DNA from: Candidatus Synoicihabitans palmerolidicus
GTDB lineage: Bacteria > Verrucomicrobiota > Verrucomicrobiia > Opitutales > Opitutaceae
Direction of reading: 5' to 3'
Assembly (NCBI GenBank): GCA_020809425.1
Contig: JAGGDC010000003.1
Location: forward strand, 62,001-126,000
DNA: 64,000 bases
The translations under genes were made by a program, and so were the position numbers. Below are positions 29,507 to 38,696 of this stretch, one piece after another. How positions within the stretch are numbered: position 1 is the first letter of the stretch; every line of letters starts with the position of its first letter. Below the pieces are notes generated by a model that saw only the letters and a program-made list of their open reading frames with translations, searched no databases and had not been told where the DNA came from.

Positions 29507-30241
29507 TCATCGATCGCGAAACGCCAACGCCGCCCCCACGATTCCCGCGCCGTTCTGCAACTGCGCCGGTACCACTTCCGCCGCCACTTTGACGTACTTC
29601 ATCCACTTTGCGTGATCCGCACTTATCCCGCCGCCGATAATAATCCGGTCCGGATTCATCACGGTAACCACCAGTTGCAGATAAGTGTTCAACCGGCCGC
29701 CCCATTCCCGATACGACAAACCTTTCTGGTCCTTCACCGACGCCGCCACCCACCTCTCCGCCGCGCGTCCGCGCATCGGCAAATGCCCCAGCTCCGTGTT
29801 CGGCACCAAGTGACCGTGGTAAAACAATCCACTGCCCACGCCTGTGCCAAAAGTCAGCATCAAGACCAAACCGCGGTGGCCCGTTCCGGCCCCGTAATGC
29901 ATTTCGGCCAATCCCGCCGCATCCGCATCGTTGATCACATGCACTCGCCGCTTCGTGGTCTGCTTGAACATGGCGTCGACATTCGTGCCCACAAAATCGC
30001 GGTGCAAATTACCCAGAAACGGGATCACCCCGTCCTGCACGACCCCGGGAAACCCACAGCCCACCGCCCCGCGTCACTTGAAATGCCGTACGATCTCCGC
30101 CACCGCCTCCGCCATCTCCGGCGGCCGCCACTTCTTCGGCGTCTCCACCCTGAATGCCGCCTCAATCAACTCCCCTTTATCCAAATCTACCGGTGCGCCC
30201 TTTAACGCCGATCTCCCGATATCAATCCCCAAGATTTTTAT
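29507..30241 (-). pseudogene. ROK-family glucokinase (polyphosphate-glucokinase-like), start and nonsense mutations
   Basis: The frame begins I-K-I-L-G-I-D-I-G at an ATA codon (30239-30241), eight bases after an AAGGAG ribosome site, so the natural ATG has become ATA. It continues in frame to TGA at 30074-30076 (HFK*RGAVGCGFPG, where a Trp codon TGG would fit). The rest is INDADAAGLAEMHYG, MLTFGTGVGSGLF (phosphate loop), PNTELGHLP and IIIGGGIS. Total 245 codons, right for polyphosphate glucokinases. It would phosphorylate glucose to feed pgi. An internal GTG at 30064 could give a truncated, inactive product. Confidence 0.85.
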
Positions 30242-30259
30242 AAAATTCTCCTTCTGAAT

Positions 30260-30742
30260 TTAATCACAATGCCCACTCGGGCCATGCACATGACCGTGTT
30301 CGATCTCTGCCGCCGAGGCCGCTCGCGTCTCCAACAGCTCCACTTCAAAAGTCAGATCCACTCCCGCCAACGGATGATTCGCGTCCAACAAAACGCCATC
30401 GTCCTCCACCGCGACCACCGTCACGACCGGAGCCCCACGATCCGGCGCGGTCTGGAACTGATCCCCCACCTTAAACTCCCCCTCCACCGGCAACACATTG
30501 CGCGGCACCTTGCGCACCTGCTCATCATCCCGCTCCCCGTAAGCCTTCACCGCCGGGACCGTGATCGTCGTCTTCGCCCCCGCCTCAAACGCCCGCAGCT
30601 CCTCCTCCAATCCGTCGATGATCATGCTCGCCCCTTCCAAATACGCGATCGCCTCTCCACCCGTCGACGTATCGAGCAAATGCCCCTCGGGATCTCGCAA
30701 AGTGTAGTGAAAAGTAACGACGCGGCGTGCGGGTGAACTCAT
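30260..30742 (-). CDS. slyD: SlyD-type FKBP peptidyl-prolyl isomerase
   Basis: From ATG 30742 a 160-residue protein: VVTFHYTLRDPEGHLLDTS (FKBP start), a flap/IF insertion (VPRNVLPVEGEFKVGDQF) and the SlyD signature DANHPLAGVDLTFEVELLE, with a histidine-containing tail (IEHGHVHGPSGH) that can bind nickel or other metals. It acts as a cytoplasmic folding helper. An upstream in-frame start at 30874 would add 44 residues of low-complexity sequence not usual for the family, so the shorter start is chosen. The frame is intact. IS630 copy 1 lies immediately upstream and may have changed its promoter. Confidence 0.9.
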   Translation of the reverse strand: MSSPARRVVTFHYTLRDPEGHLLDTSTGGEAIAYLEGASMIIDGLEEELRAFEAGAKTTITVPAVKAYGERDDEQVRKVPRNVLPVEGEFKVGDQFQTAPDRGAPVVTVVAVEDDGVLLDANHPLAGVDLTFEVELLETRAASAAEIEHGHVHGPSGHCD

Positions 30743-30878
30743 GACGCGGCCAAGCTCGTCGCCGTCCCGTTTCGAGCGCAACTCTCGATTTCCCCTCCCC
30801 TCCGCTTCCTGGGACCCATTTGCCTCCCTCTCTTGCTGCGCCCCAACCGCACTGCACCGCGTGAACATCAACACCCCA

Positions 30879-32085
30879 GTATAGCGGGAGTTAATTAGCT
30901 ATACGAAACAAAATAGTAGTGCAGGATGGGTGCATGGCCCGCCCTATTAATCCGCTAATCATTAATGCCGCGCAGCATCAAGAACTTGAACAGATGATCA
31001 AACGCCCGACCACGCCGCAACGGGAGGTCAGACGGGCGCGCATCGTGTTGTTGCGGGCCGAAGGGAAAAGCCAGGAGACGGTGGCTGCTCAGATCGGAGT
31101 GAATCGTCCGGTGGTGGCGAAGTGGGAAAAGCGATTTCGTGAGGCAGGGTTGGCTGGATGGGCCGAAGCGAGACGTTCGGGCCGGAAGCCGAGTGTGGAT
31201 GTGGCGATTCGCGCTCAGATCGTCACTGAGGTCACGCAACCCCCGGCCGGGCGCACCCGCTGGTCCTCACGGGCGATGGCCAAGGCCAGGGGGTGTCGGC
31301 CCACACCACCGTGCAGCGTCTGTGGCGGGCCAACGACCTGAAGCCCCATTTGCGACGAACGTTCAAGTTGTCGCGTGACCGGAACTTTGAGGCCAAGTTT
31401 TGGGATGTCATCGGCTTGTATCATGAATCCGCCCGATCGGGCCTTGGTGCTGTGTTGCGACGAGAAAAGCCAGTGCCAGGCGCTTGAGCGCACCCAGCCG
31501 GGCCTGCCATTGGGTATCGGGCACATCAAAACCGCCACCCACGATTACACCCGCCACGGCACGGTCACGCTCTTCGCCGCCCTCGGCTATCTGGACGGCA
31601 AAATCATGCGACGCACCGCCTCTCGGCATACCCACCGCGAATGGCTCGGTTTCCTCCAGCACATCGATGCGCAGGCACCCGACGGCTTGGTCCTGCATCT
31701 GATCATCGACAACTACGCCACCCACAAGCACGCCAAAGTGAAAAGCTGGATAAAGTGGCGCAATCAGCGCCATGCCAAAGCCCATGGCGTCGAGCGCATC
31801 GCACTGCACTGCACCACTGCACTGCACTCCAACATCCTTCTTCCTGGTTGAATCTAGTGGAGCGCTTCTTCCGCGACCGCACCGTCGATTGTATCCGCGA
31901 TGGCAGCTTCACCAGCGTTCGAGACCTCACCAACGCCATCGAAACCTACAGGGCCGCACGCGACCTCGAACCCACCCGCTACGCTACACTTGGAAGGCCG
32001 AAGGCTCCGCCATCCTGGAGAAAATCCAACGCGCCCGCACCGCCGCATCCCTTCATTCAGTATAGTTCATTAACTCTCAGCACAC
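30879..32085 (+). mobile_element. IS630-family element, copy 1
   Basis: The left end (AGCGGGAGTTAATTAGCTATAC) and right end on the minus strand (GCTGAGAGTTAATGAACTATAC) are imperfect inverted repeats. The right end abuts TA, the target dinucleotide of this family. Copy 2 at 53947 begins with the same sequence after TA. Confidence 0.78.
30934..32065 (+). pseudogene. IS630 transposase, copy 1, frameshifted
   Basis: It starts MARPINPLIINAAQHQELEQ, then a helix-turn-helix (KSQETVAAQIGVNRPVVAKWEKRF). The DDE core is read in other frames: CCDEKSQCQALERTQPG (first Asp), LHLIIDNYATHKH (second Asp), LNLVERFFRD (Glu). Frame breaks lie near 31290 (one G short in the GGGGG run compared with copy 2), near 31420 (an inserted ATG-like triplet region), near 31640 and near 31830. 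Not functional. Copy 2 helps define the original protein, since its lesions lie elsewhere. Confidence 0.78.
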
Positions 32086-32118
32086 TAGCATCCTGATCGA
32101 TGCTGCCGGCCTCAAAAG

Positions 32119-32317
32119 GGCGGCGTCAAGCGGCTAGTGCACAGCTTTTTTTGCATAATAGCATGAAAGACTTCAGCGGGAGACTGTCCGTCGAGCACGA
32201 TGCGAGGGCGATTATTGAGTCGCCACTCCGCTTTGGCCTTTGGTGACGGTGTTAAAAGTCGATGCCTTTAGGGAACCACTCCCTCTCAGCCTGTGCACTA
32301 GCTGCTTGACGCCGCCC
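32119..32317. mobile_element. IS30-derived miniature element (MITE)
   Basis: 199 bp with both ends of the IS30 element at 19717-20978: the left end (GGGCGGCGTCAAGCGGCTAG) and right end (CTCTCAGCCTGTGCACTAGC then TTGACGCCGCCC). The interior jumps from CCTTTAGGGAA to CCACTCCCTCTCAG. In the full element these two points are both preceded by GGGAA, so the deletion ran between short repeats. It carries no coding capacity and lies 163 bases before lipB. Confidence 0.8.
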
Positions 32318-32393
32318 TCGGCGGTCTCGCCTCAAGCACTGCCACCACTCTGGCCTTCAGCCGCCGCAGTAAAGACGACCCCGCCATCAGCAG

Positions 32394-32416
32394 TTTGTCA
32401 CATAATACGTGACAAA
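32394..32416. promoter_or_regulatory. perfect palindrome upstream of lipB, possible operator
   Basis: TTTGTCAC, spacer ATAATAC, GTGACAAA: an 8-bp inverted repeat 64 bases before the likely lipB start. The spacer resembles a -10 box. It could be a repressor site controlling lipB-lipA. No regulator is identified. Confidence 0.4.
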
Positions 32417-32479
32417 TTGCCGAGGTCCAATGGCATGGTTGGGGTTGCGCCAACCCTCGACCGGTACACGCTGCGCGAC

Positions 32480-33157
32480 ATGTCCGGCCCTGTTTCCGTC
32501 TCTCTGCAAATTATCGACTGGGCTCGAACGACCTACCCAGTGGCGATCGAGCGGCAGCGCGCCATGGTGGCCGACCGCATGGCCGGGATGATTCCGGACA
32601 CCTTGGTCTTCACGGAACATGACCCGGTCTACACCGTCGGGCTGCGCACCGGTGCCGCCGCCAATGTACTCTGGGATCCGCTCCAACTGGCCGCTCAAGG
32701 CATCACCGTCGCCGAAACCAACCGCGGCGGCGACATCACTTACCATGGCCCCGGCCAGATCGTTGGTTACCCCATTGTCGATCTCTCCGCCGTCAAAGAC
32801 TTGCACGCTTACTTGCGATTCCTCGAAGAAGTCATGATCCGCGCCGTGGCATCCTTTGGCCTCGTCGCCAACCGCCGCGAAGGTCTGACCGGCATCTGGA
32901 TCGGATCCCGAAAAATCGCCGCCATAGGCGTCGCTGTACGCCGCTGGGTCGCCTACCATGGATTCGCCCTCAACGTGTCTCCCGACTTGAATCACTTCGC
33001 CGGCATCGTCCCTTGCGGAATCGCCAGCAGTGAGGGCACCGTGACTTCTCTGGCATCGGAACTGCCCAACGCACCGTCCCTGGCACAGGTGCGCGAGGTC
33101 TTGACCCATGAATTCACCACCCTTTGGCCGGAGTGCCTCACTCCCTCCGCTCCATGA
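32480..33157 (+). CDS. lipB: octanoyl-(acyl-carrier-protein):protein N-octanoyltransferase
   Basis: A 225-residue LipB that moves octanoate from ACP to lipoyl domains of 2-oxoacid dehydrogenases and the glycine cleavage system. The signature RGGDITYHGPGQIVGYP is clear; the catalytic Lys is in GSRKIAAIGVAV and the catalytic Cys in GIVPCGI. The ATG at 32480 (MSGPVSVSLQIIDW) is preferred. An earlier ATG at 32435 is in frame but adds 15 unconserved residues. lipA follows 98 bases downstream, so the two form a lipoylation unit. The frame is intact despite IS630 copy 1 and the MITE just upstream. Confidence 0.95.
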   Translation: MSGPVSVSLQIIDWARTTYPVAIERQRAMVADRMAGMIPDTLVFTEHDPVYTVGLRTGAAANVLWDPLQLAAQGITVAETNRGGDITYHGPGQIVGYPIVDLSAVKDLHAYLRFLEEVMIRAVASFGLVANRREGLTGIWIGSRKIAAIGVAVRRWVAYHGFALNVSPDLNHFAGIVPCGIASSEGTVTSLASELPNAPSLAQVREVLTHEFTTLWPECLTPSAP

Positions 33158-33255
33158 TGATCTCCGTGTTACAGGCCTCTACAGGATCGCTCATACTTGC
33201 AGAATATCCGTGTTTATCTGGGTTCATCTGTGATTAACTCCCGCTTCTCCGACTC

Positions 33256-34161
33256 ATGGACCTGAACGACACTACGCGTAAACCTTCCTGGCTTCGTGCC
33301 AAATTGCCTTCCGGCCCCGGCTACCAGGCTGTGCGTAAACTCGTGGACGAGCATACCCTCCACACGGTTTGCCAAAGTGCCCAGTGCCCAAATCTCGGTG
33401 AATGTTGGTCCCGCGGCACGGCCACGGTCATGATTCTGGGCAACATTTGCACCCGCTCCTGTAATTTCTGCGCGATCCAAACCGGCCGTCCCACCGAATA
33501 CGACATCGCCGAACCCGCCCGTGTCGCCGCTGCCGTGGCCAAGATGAATCTCAAGCACTGCGTCATCACCTCGGTCGCCCGCGATGAACTCGCCGACGGC
33601 GGCGCCGGTATCTGGGCCGCCACCATCCGCGCCGTGCGACACCGCAATCCCGATACCGCCATTGAGGTACTCGTGCCCGACTTCAAGGGTCGCCTTGACC
33701 AGGTCGACACCGTGCTCGACGCCAAACCCGACATCTACAACCACAACGTCGAGACCGTCGAACGCCTGCAGAAACCCGTCCGCGTTCAGGCCCGCTACGA
33801 ACGTTCTCGCTCTGTTCTACGCCACGCGAAGTCCCGCGGTTTCACCACCAAAACCGGCATCATGCTCGGCCTCGGCGAGCGCCAGGAAGAGATTGAACAA
33901 ACCTTGCGCGACCTCGTAGACGATCAGATCGACATTCTAACCATCGGCCAATACCTGCAGCCCACCGCCCGTCATTGGAAGATCGACCGCTGGGTCCACC
34001 CTGACGAGTTCGCCCACTGGAAGAAATGGGGTCTCAAACTCGGTTTCGGCGTCGTCGAAAGCGGTGCCATGGTGCGCTCCTCCTACCACGCCGACGAGCA
34101 GTCCGAAAAATACACCGGCGCCGACCACCTCAACACCATCAACGCCCTCGCCGGCGCGTAA
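33256..34161 (+). CDS. lipA: lipoyl synthase
   Basis: An intact 301-residue radical-SAM enzyme that inserts two sulfurs into octanoyl groups placed by LipB. The auxiliary cluster cysteines are C39, C44 and C50 (CQSAQCPNLGEC), the radical-SAM cluster cysteines C65, C69 and C72 (CTRSCNFC), and the C-terminal RSSYHA block carries the serine that ligates the auxiliary cluster. Length and motif order are normal. It is cotranscribed with lipB in all likelihood. ISNCY copy C lies about 300 bases downstream. Confidence 0.97.
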   Translation: MDLNDTTRKPSWLRAKLPSGPGYQAVRKLVDEHTLHTVCQSAQCPNLGECWSRGTATVMILGNICTRSCNFCAIQTGRPTEYDIAEPARVAAAVAKMNLKHCVITSVARDELADGGAGIWAATIRAVRHRNPDTAIEVLVPDFKGRLDQVDTVLDAKPDIYNHNVETVERLQKPVRVQARYERSRSVLRHAKSRGFTTKTGIMLGLGERQEEIEQTLRDLVDDQIDILTIGQYLQPTARHWKIDRWVHPDEFAHWKKWGLKLGFGVVESGAMVRSSYHADEQSEKYTGADHLNTINALAGA

Positions 34162-34210
34162 GGTTCGACGCAGGCCGTGCGGGGGGAGTCGACCGGGACG
34201 GAGCCTCCCT

Positions 34211-34467
34211 CTAGCGCCAGGACCGGTCCGCCGCTTCCGCTCTGGACTGCGCTAGCCACGATGCGATATCCGCTTGGATCGTTTGTGCCTGCTCCGACAC
34301 TTCGACTTCGGTGCGAGGCACCTCAGTGGGCGCATGAACCGAAACCCCCAGCCAACGCATGAAGGCGTTGAATTCTGCCTCGTCACTCACGAACTCATAC
34401 CATTCGTAGGTGTAGGTCGTCTCAGCCCGACGGGCACTCCAAATGCGTTGAACGTCCTTTCCATAGG
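34211..34467 (-). pseudogene. hypothetical protein, 5' truncated by ISNCY copy C
   Basis: The leftward frame emerges from the IS end as YGKDVQRIWSARRAETTYTY and continues WYEFVSDEAEFNAFMRWLGV to a stop at 34211-34213. About 85 residues remain, acidic and helical in the second half (EVEVSEQAQTIQADIASWLA). The family is not recognised. The start and N-terminus are missing, so it is a remnant of a gene that once extended to the right. Confidence 0.5.
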
Positions 34468-36276
34468 TAGAGCGTGTCCCATTTACCCTGATTTTGGAAG
34501 GGGGGCAGGAAAGCCGATTTTTGAGCGGATTTCCGGCTACCAATGGCGGATGTAGGCGCGCGCAGATGCAATTTATGGCTAAATTGCAGTGTCGCAGCAG
34601 TCAGTGCCTGGATCGTTTCCATGAGGTAACCTCCGGCAGCCGGTTTATTGTTCATCGTTGGAGTAGGCTTGGTGGTTTTAGGCGGCTTGGGCCTGCCTGC
34701 GGTGGTTGGTCGGCCAGCAGTCGGGCGATGAGCCACAGGTTGTGACCGAGGATGCTCCAGGCTACCGCCAGGTAGCGATTCGTGAAGCCTCTGGCACTCA
34801 ATCGCTTGCCTTGGCGTTGCTTGATGATGGCGATGCAGGCTTCCGTCGAAGCCCGGCGATGTTGGAGCGCCACGAACTGCGGCTCCTGCATGCGCCGTTG
34901 CAGTTGCTGCGGATCGCGGGGGCAAGTGGCGTCATAAATGTCGGCTTCGGCCAAGCGGTCGCACAGCCGTTTGGTCGAGAAGCTTCGGTCGGTGCTCGCC
35001 GCTTTGATCGGGGTGCTCAGGTCGAACTGATTCTGGCGCTAGAGGCTCTGGTCGAACTGACGCCATTCGGCCGGAGTCATTCCCTGATACAACTGCCAAT
35101 CGGTGATCAACCCCGTCACGTTCTCACTGATCATGAGGGTGTTGCAAAACTCGACCTCGCCGGACGCCTTGCCCCGGACCACGGTCTGCACGTCGGGTTC
35201 GTAGACGCTGAGGATCTTCTCGGCGTTGGGCACTGATCGCGCGCCGATGATGCGTTCGTGGGCCTGTTTGATCGCGGCCGGCAGTTGCTCGAGCATGGCG
35301 TCGATGCGCGCAATGATGCGGGTGGCCTGGCGCTCACTGAAGCGGGTCCGGGCGTAGTCGGCGGCGGGCGTGCTCGCCGATGGTGCGCAGCAGGCGTTTC
35401 ATCTGGCGGAGCACGCCCTTGCGGGCCTGCTTCGCATCGCGGCGCCGTCGGCTGTGGGTCATCGCGATGCACCACCGATTCATCTGCTTGGCAAAGACTG
35501 GCGGCTCGTTCGGCATCCGACCCCGCAACCCCGCTGCACGGCGCAGTTTCCCCGCCTTGAGCAGGGGTGCGGCTCACGTCGCGAAAGAGCACCCAGTCGA
35601 CCGGGAAATGGATGTTGGCCTGCAGGCAGGTCGAGTCCACCAGGCACGTATCCATCGGCTGCGCCGCAGCCAGTCCCAGTTCGCTCGCCCGGTCCGCCTC
35701 ATCGCACATCTCGATAATGACTTGGCTCATCCTGCGCACCTGCCCGGCGGTGAAGCATTTGGACGCACGCTCCCGCACGCTTTCTTTGGGAGACCCCCTT
35801 GATGCCGTCGATCCGGCGCGCTCCGCAAAAGTCGGCCAACAGATCGCTGGAGGCGATGCTCAGGGAAAGTTTACGCAAGCTGATTTTCCCGAGCATCATG
35901 CGCAATACCTGCACCCGCCGCGCCTTGCGCGCGAACTGCAAGGTGGCGCGGCAACCCGGCCACGTCGTCGCCCCGCCAGTTTTCCCGGGCAAAGTCCACG
36001 GCCATCGCTTCCAAGTGACTGTTAGCCAGCAACTGGTCGAGCCCCGCCAGTTGATCGCGCAACGCGGCGTAATCTTGGTTGGGTCCGATCGGAGTCAGGT
36101 CTGGACGCAGCCAGGTTTTCAGGGCAACTTCCGGGGCAACGGCTTCGATAGTATTGTTCACACCAAATTATACACGCCGTTTTTGTGCCGAAACCAGGAA
36201 ATCCTCCCGGTTTCGGCCTCTTTATTTTTACGCTACCTCCTCTTCTCCAACCTCTTGCTCTTGTGGAACACCCTCT
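34468..36276 (-). mobile_element. ISNCY-like element, copy C
   Basis: The left end is TAGAGCGTGTCCC; the right end (GGAACACCCTCTA) is slightly degraded. It is nearly identical to copy B across its length. The hairpin near the transposase start is perfect here (GCCGAAACC / GGTTTCGGC). Confidence 0.8.
34652..36161 (-). pseudogene. ISNCY/IS1202-like transposase, copy C, heavily broken
   Basis: It starts at 36161 (MNNTIEAVAPEVALKTWLRP). Compared with copies B and D it has frame changes near 35945 (an extra A before AGGTGGCGCGGC), 35800, 35565 and 35370 (loss of about 11 bases), a nonsense TAG at about 35041 (FDQSL-stop) and a 4-base duplication (GCCTGCCTGCGG) near the 3' end at 34695. It is the most decayed of the four copies. 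Conserved blocks VRGKASGEVEF and ASTEACIAIIKQRQGKR remain readable. Confidence 0.75.
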
Positions 36277-36309
36277 ACTTAACATAGCACGCCTCCGCCC
36301 GTATTTATC

Positions 36310-37121
36310 ATGTTGTCCAGAACCACCCAGCTGGCCCTCGTCGTCCTGTTCTCCTCTTCTCTTCATGCCGCCTCTCCACCGGAACTTGCTTTGAAAAAAG
36401 GGGAATCTTTTACCTATCGACTCAGTTGGGGGATCTTTGGCAAAGCCGCTGAGCTCGTAGTATCCGCCGACGAAGATCCCGACGCGCCTGAACTTCAAAC
36501 GCGCATCACCATGGCCACGTCCACCCGTGGCGTCATCCGAGCGCCTATCCGTTCGATGTAGTTTCCCTTTCGCGCTATGAAAACCTGTCCGGTCGGCTCT
36601 TGGGCGCTGACGCGACCACGGATACCCGCACCAAGCAAACCCGCGCCTCCATCCATCTTGACTACGATCGCGACATCGCGATCTACACCGATCACCTCCG
36701 GCCGGACCGCTCAACCGACGTCGAAATGCCGCGTCTTGCCCCGGTTGATTTTCTGACCACCCTCATCCAAACTCGCCATTGGAACATGAAGGTGGGTGAC
36801 CGCCGCGAAGTCTCCGTTCTATTCGACGATGAATTTTATGAGCTCGTCATCACCGCCGAGAAAATCGAGACGGTAAAATCTCCTTGGGGGAAAATCAAAG
36901 CCCTGCGTCTTGTCCCCCGCATGGAGGAAAACCCCAAGGGTATGTTTCGCCGCGGCGGCGAAGTTCGCGTATGCGTCTCCCAGGACGGACAACAACTGCC
37001 TCTCCGTTTTGAAGTAAAACTCAAGGTTGGCACCGCGCTGGCCATCCTCACCAAATACGAAGAAAATGCTCCGTCCGCCTCGGCTTCTGCCTCGGCATCG
37101 ACACCAGCCCAGCGCGACTAG
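36310..37121 (+). pseudogene. DUF3108-type periplasmic protein, frameshifted
   Basis: It starts MLSRTTQLALVVLFSSSLHA, a Sec signal peptide cut after LHA. The mature start ELALKKGESFTYRLSWGIFG and later PVDFLTTLIQTRHWNMKVGD and IKALRLVPRMEENPKGMF fit the DUF3108 family of secreted beta-rich proteins of unknown role. At about 36544 the frame breaks: GVIRAPIRSM-stop against the expected YPFDVVSLSRYENLSGRLLG in another frame. It ends in a Ser/Ala-rich tail. Its stop overlaps the convergent mpg stop in CTAG. Confidence 0.75.
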
Positions 37122-37653
37122 CTGCCGTCCACGAGAACCCAGCGCAGTCGCCAGGGCTTCGCCGCCCATTCTGGTCCGGCGTAAGCCACCCCCACGCGCG
37201 GCCCATCAACAATTTACGTATCCTTCACGCGGATACCTCCATCCTCCAACCTCATCCCACTCGCCCTGCTGGCGGGGAGTCCATTAAACCGTCGATCCAC
37301 CCCCAACGCCTTGGTCAGGCGCCCCGGTCCAGCTGTCCCTTTCACCCCGCGAATCAGTACGGCCGCGGGGTAGCTCACGGGCCCCGTGACCAGATTCAGC
37401 ATCTCGTGTAGCCCGTAACACAAATACACATACCAGTGCCCGGCTTCACCAAACATGACTTCGGTTTGCGGGGTTCGACCGTTGTGCGCATGACACGCTT
37501 TGTCATGCGGACCATCATACGCCTCGACTTCCGAAATCACCGTCCGCGTCTCGCCCCCTCCCTATGCATCACCAACACGTTGCCCAACAAATCTCGGGCG
37601 CACTGCAACGTATCACGAGAAGACCAGGCAGTTGGCAGCAACAGATTCGACAT
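37118..37653 (-). pseudogene. mpg: 3-methyladenine DNA glycosylase (Mpg/AAG type), frameshift plus nonsense
   Basis: It starts at ATG 37653 (MSNLLLPTAWSSRDTLQCAR, then DLLGNVLVMHREG). A G run at about 37550 is one base short, so ETRTVISEVEAYDG is in a different frame. Family blocks are clear: SEVEAYDGPHDKACHA (catalytic Glu), GHWYVYLCYGLHEMLNLVTG, AVLIRGVKG, GPGRLTKALG. An in-frame TAA at 37214-37216 (VKDT*IVDGPRVGVAYAG) removes the last 31 residues, which continue in frame to TAG at 37118. The enzyme would excise alkylated bases. Two lesions make loss of function likely. Confidence 0.87.
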
Positions 37654-37742
37654 GACTCGCTCCTCTCAACGCCCTCTGCGCGTGAATGGCAACGTCGAGG
37701 TTGCCCACCGGCTTTGATTGCCGCACGCTCCGTGCCTCCCCT

Positions 37743-38636
37743 ATGTCATCCCCTGTTCTGACCATTACTCCCAACATCCTGGCTGAAACCACCTGCACCT
37801 ACGCAACACCGCTCGAACCGGGAACCACTCAACGTGCGTCCCAAAACACGTTTCAAGTCGGCGGCAAAGGGTTCAATGTCGCCAAGATGCTGCATCGCCT
37901 CGGCGTTCCGGCCCAAGCCATCAGCTTTGCCGATGGACCTCCCGGTGAAGCGTGCCGCCATTGGCTCGAACACCACGCGCTCTATGCTTGGGAACTTTTC
38001 GATCTTTCCCATAGCTCCCGGAGCGGGATGGTTGTGCGGGCTCCGTCGGGAAAGGAGACCACTTTCCTCGGACCCGACACGGTTCTCGACGGTACCGCCG
38101 CTCAATCCGCGGCGGTGTTTCTCCAGAACCTGCCGGCTTCCCTGCGTGTCGCGCTTTGCGGCAGTGTTCCCGGCTGGAGCAACCGTGCGCTCACCCCACT
38201 GCGCCGTGAATTGGAAAAGCTCGCCACTGCCGAACGCCTCATCGTCGACAGCTACGGCCCCGCCTTGATCTCCTTGGTCGAGTTCCCTCTGCCTCTCGTC
38301 AAAATCAATCGCACCGAATTTGCCGCTCTCATGCAAGAGGTCGACTTGCCGCCCGCCGCCGCCGCCGCCCAAAGACGGTTTCCCGTCCACCGTTGGGTCA
38401 TCACGGACGGAGCCCGTCCCACTGAGTATACCGACGTGCATGAGTCCGGCCATGTATCGCCTCCCGATGTTGCCGAGGTCTCCCCCACCGGGTCGGGAGA
38501 TGTCTTTCTCGCCACCTTATTGGAGTTGCAGGGAAAGCCCGGCCTGCCTTGGCGAAACGCCTTGGTTCAAGCCAGTCGCTACGCGGTTTTGAATGCCGCT
38601 CATCCTGACATTGCCGAATTTGAACTTCCCTCCTAA
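37743..38636 (+). CDS. PfkB-family sugar kinase (1-phosphofructokinase-like)
   Basis: From ATG 37743 a 297-residue ribokinase-fold enzyme. It opens with LTITPNILAETTCTYATPL and TFQVGGKGFNVAKMLHRLG, the N-terminal PfkB signature as in LacC/FruK, and closes with the second signature SPTGSGDVFLATLLEL, where Asp is the catalytic base. PKTRFK-like chance frames on the other registers were ignored. FruK/LacC-like kinases phosphorylate fructose-1-phosphate or tagatose-6-phosphate; the true substrate is not determined. The frame is intact. Next gene 60 bases downstream on the same strand. Confidence 0.87.
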   Translation: MSSPVLTITPNILAETTCTYATPLEPGTTQRASQNTFQVGGKGFNVAKMLHRLGVPAQAISFADGPPGEACRHWLEHHALYAWELFDLSHSSRSGMVVRAPSGKETTFLGPDTVLDGTAAQSAAVFLQNLPASLRVALCGSVPGWSNRALTPLRRELEKLATAERLIVDSYGPALISLVEFPLPLVKINRTEFAALMQEVDLPPAAAAAQRRFPVHRWVITDGARPTEYTDVHESGHVSPPDVAEVSPTGSGDVFLATLLELQGKPGLPWRNALVQASRYAVLNAAHPDIAEFELPS

Positions 38637-38696
38637 CTTGCGGTCCACGCAGACACGCGTCTCGAACTCCATTTTAATACTCTCCCCATTCGCGCC

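Noticed and set aside
37686-37742. Earlier start for the PfkB kinase
   Set aside because: The extra 19 residues overlap the mpg promoter region and are not family-like; the kinase fold begins right after ATG 37743.
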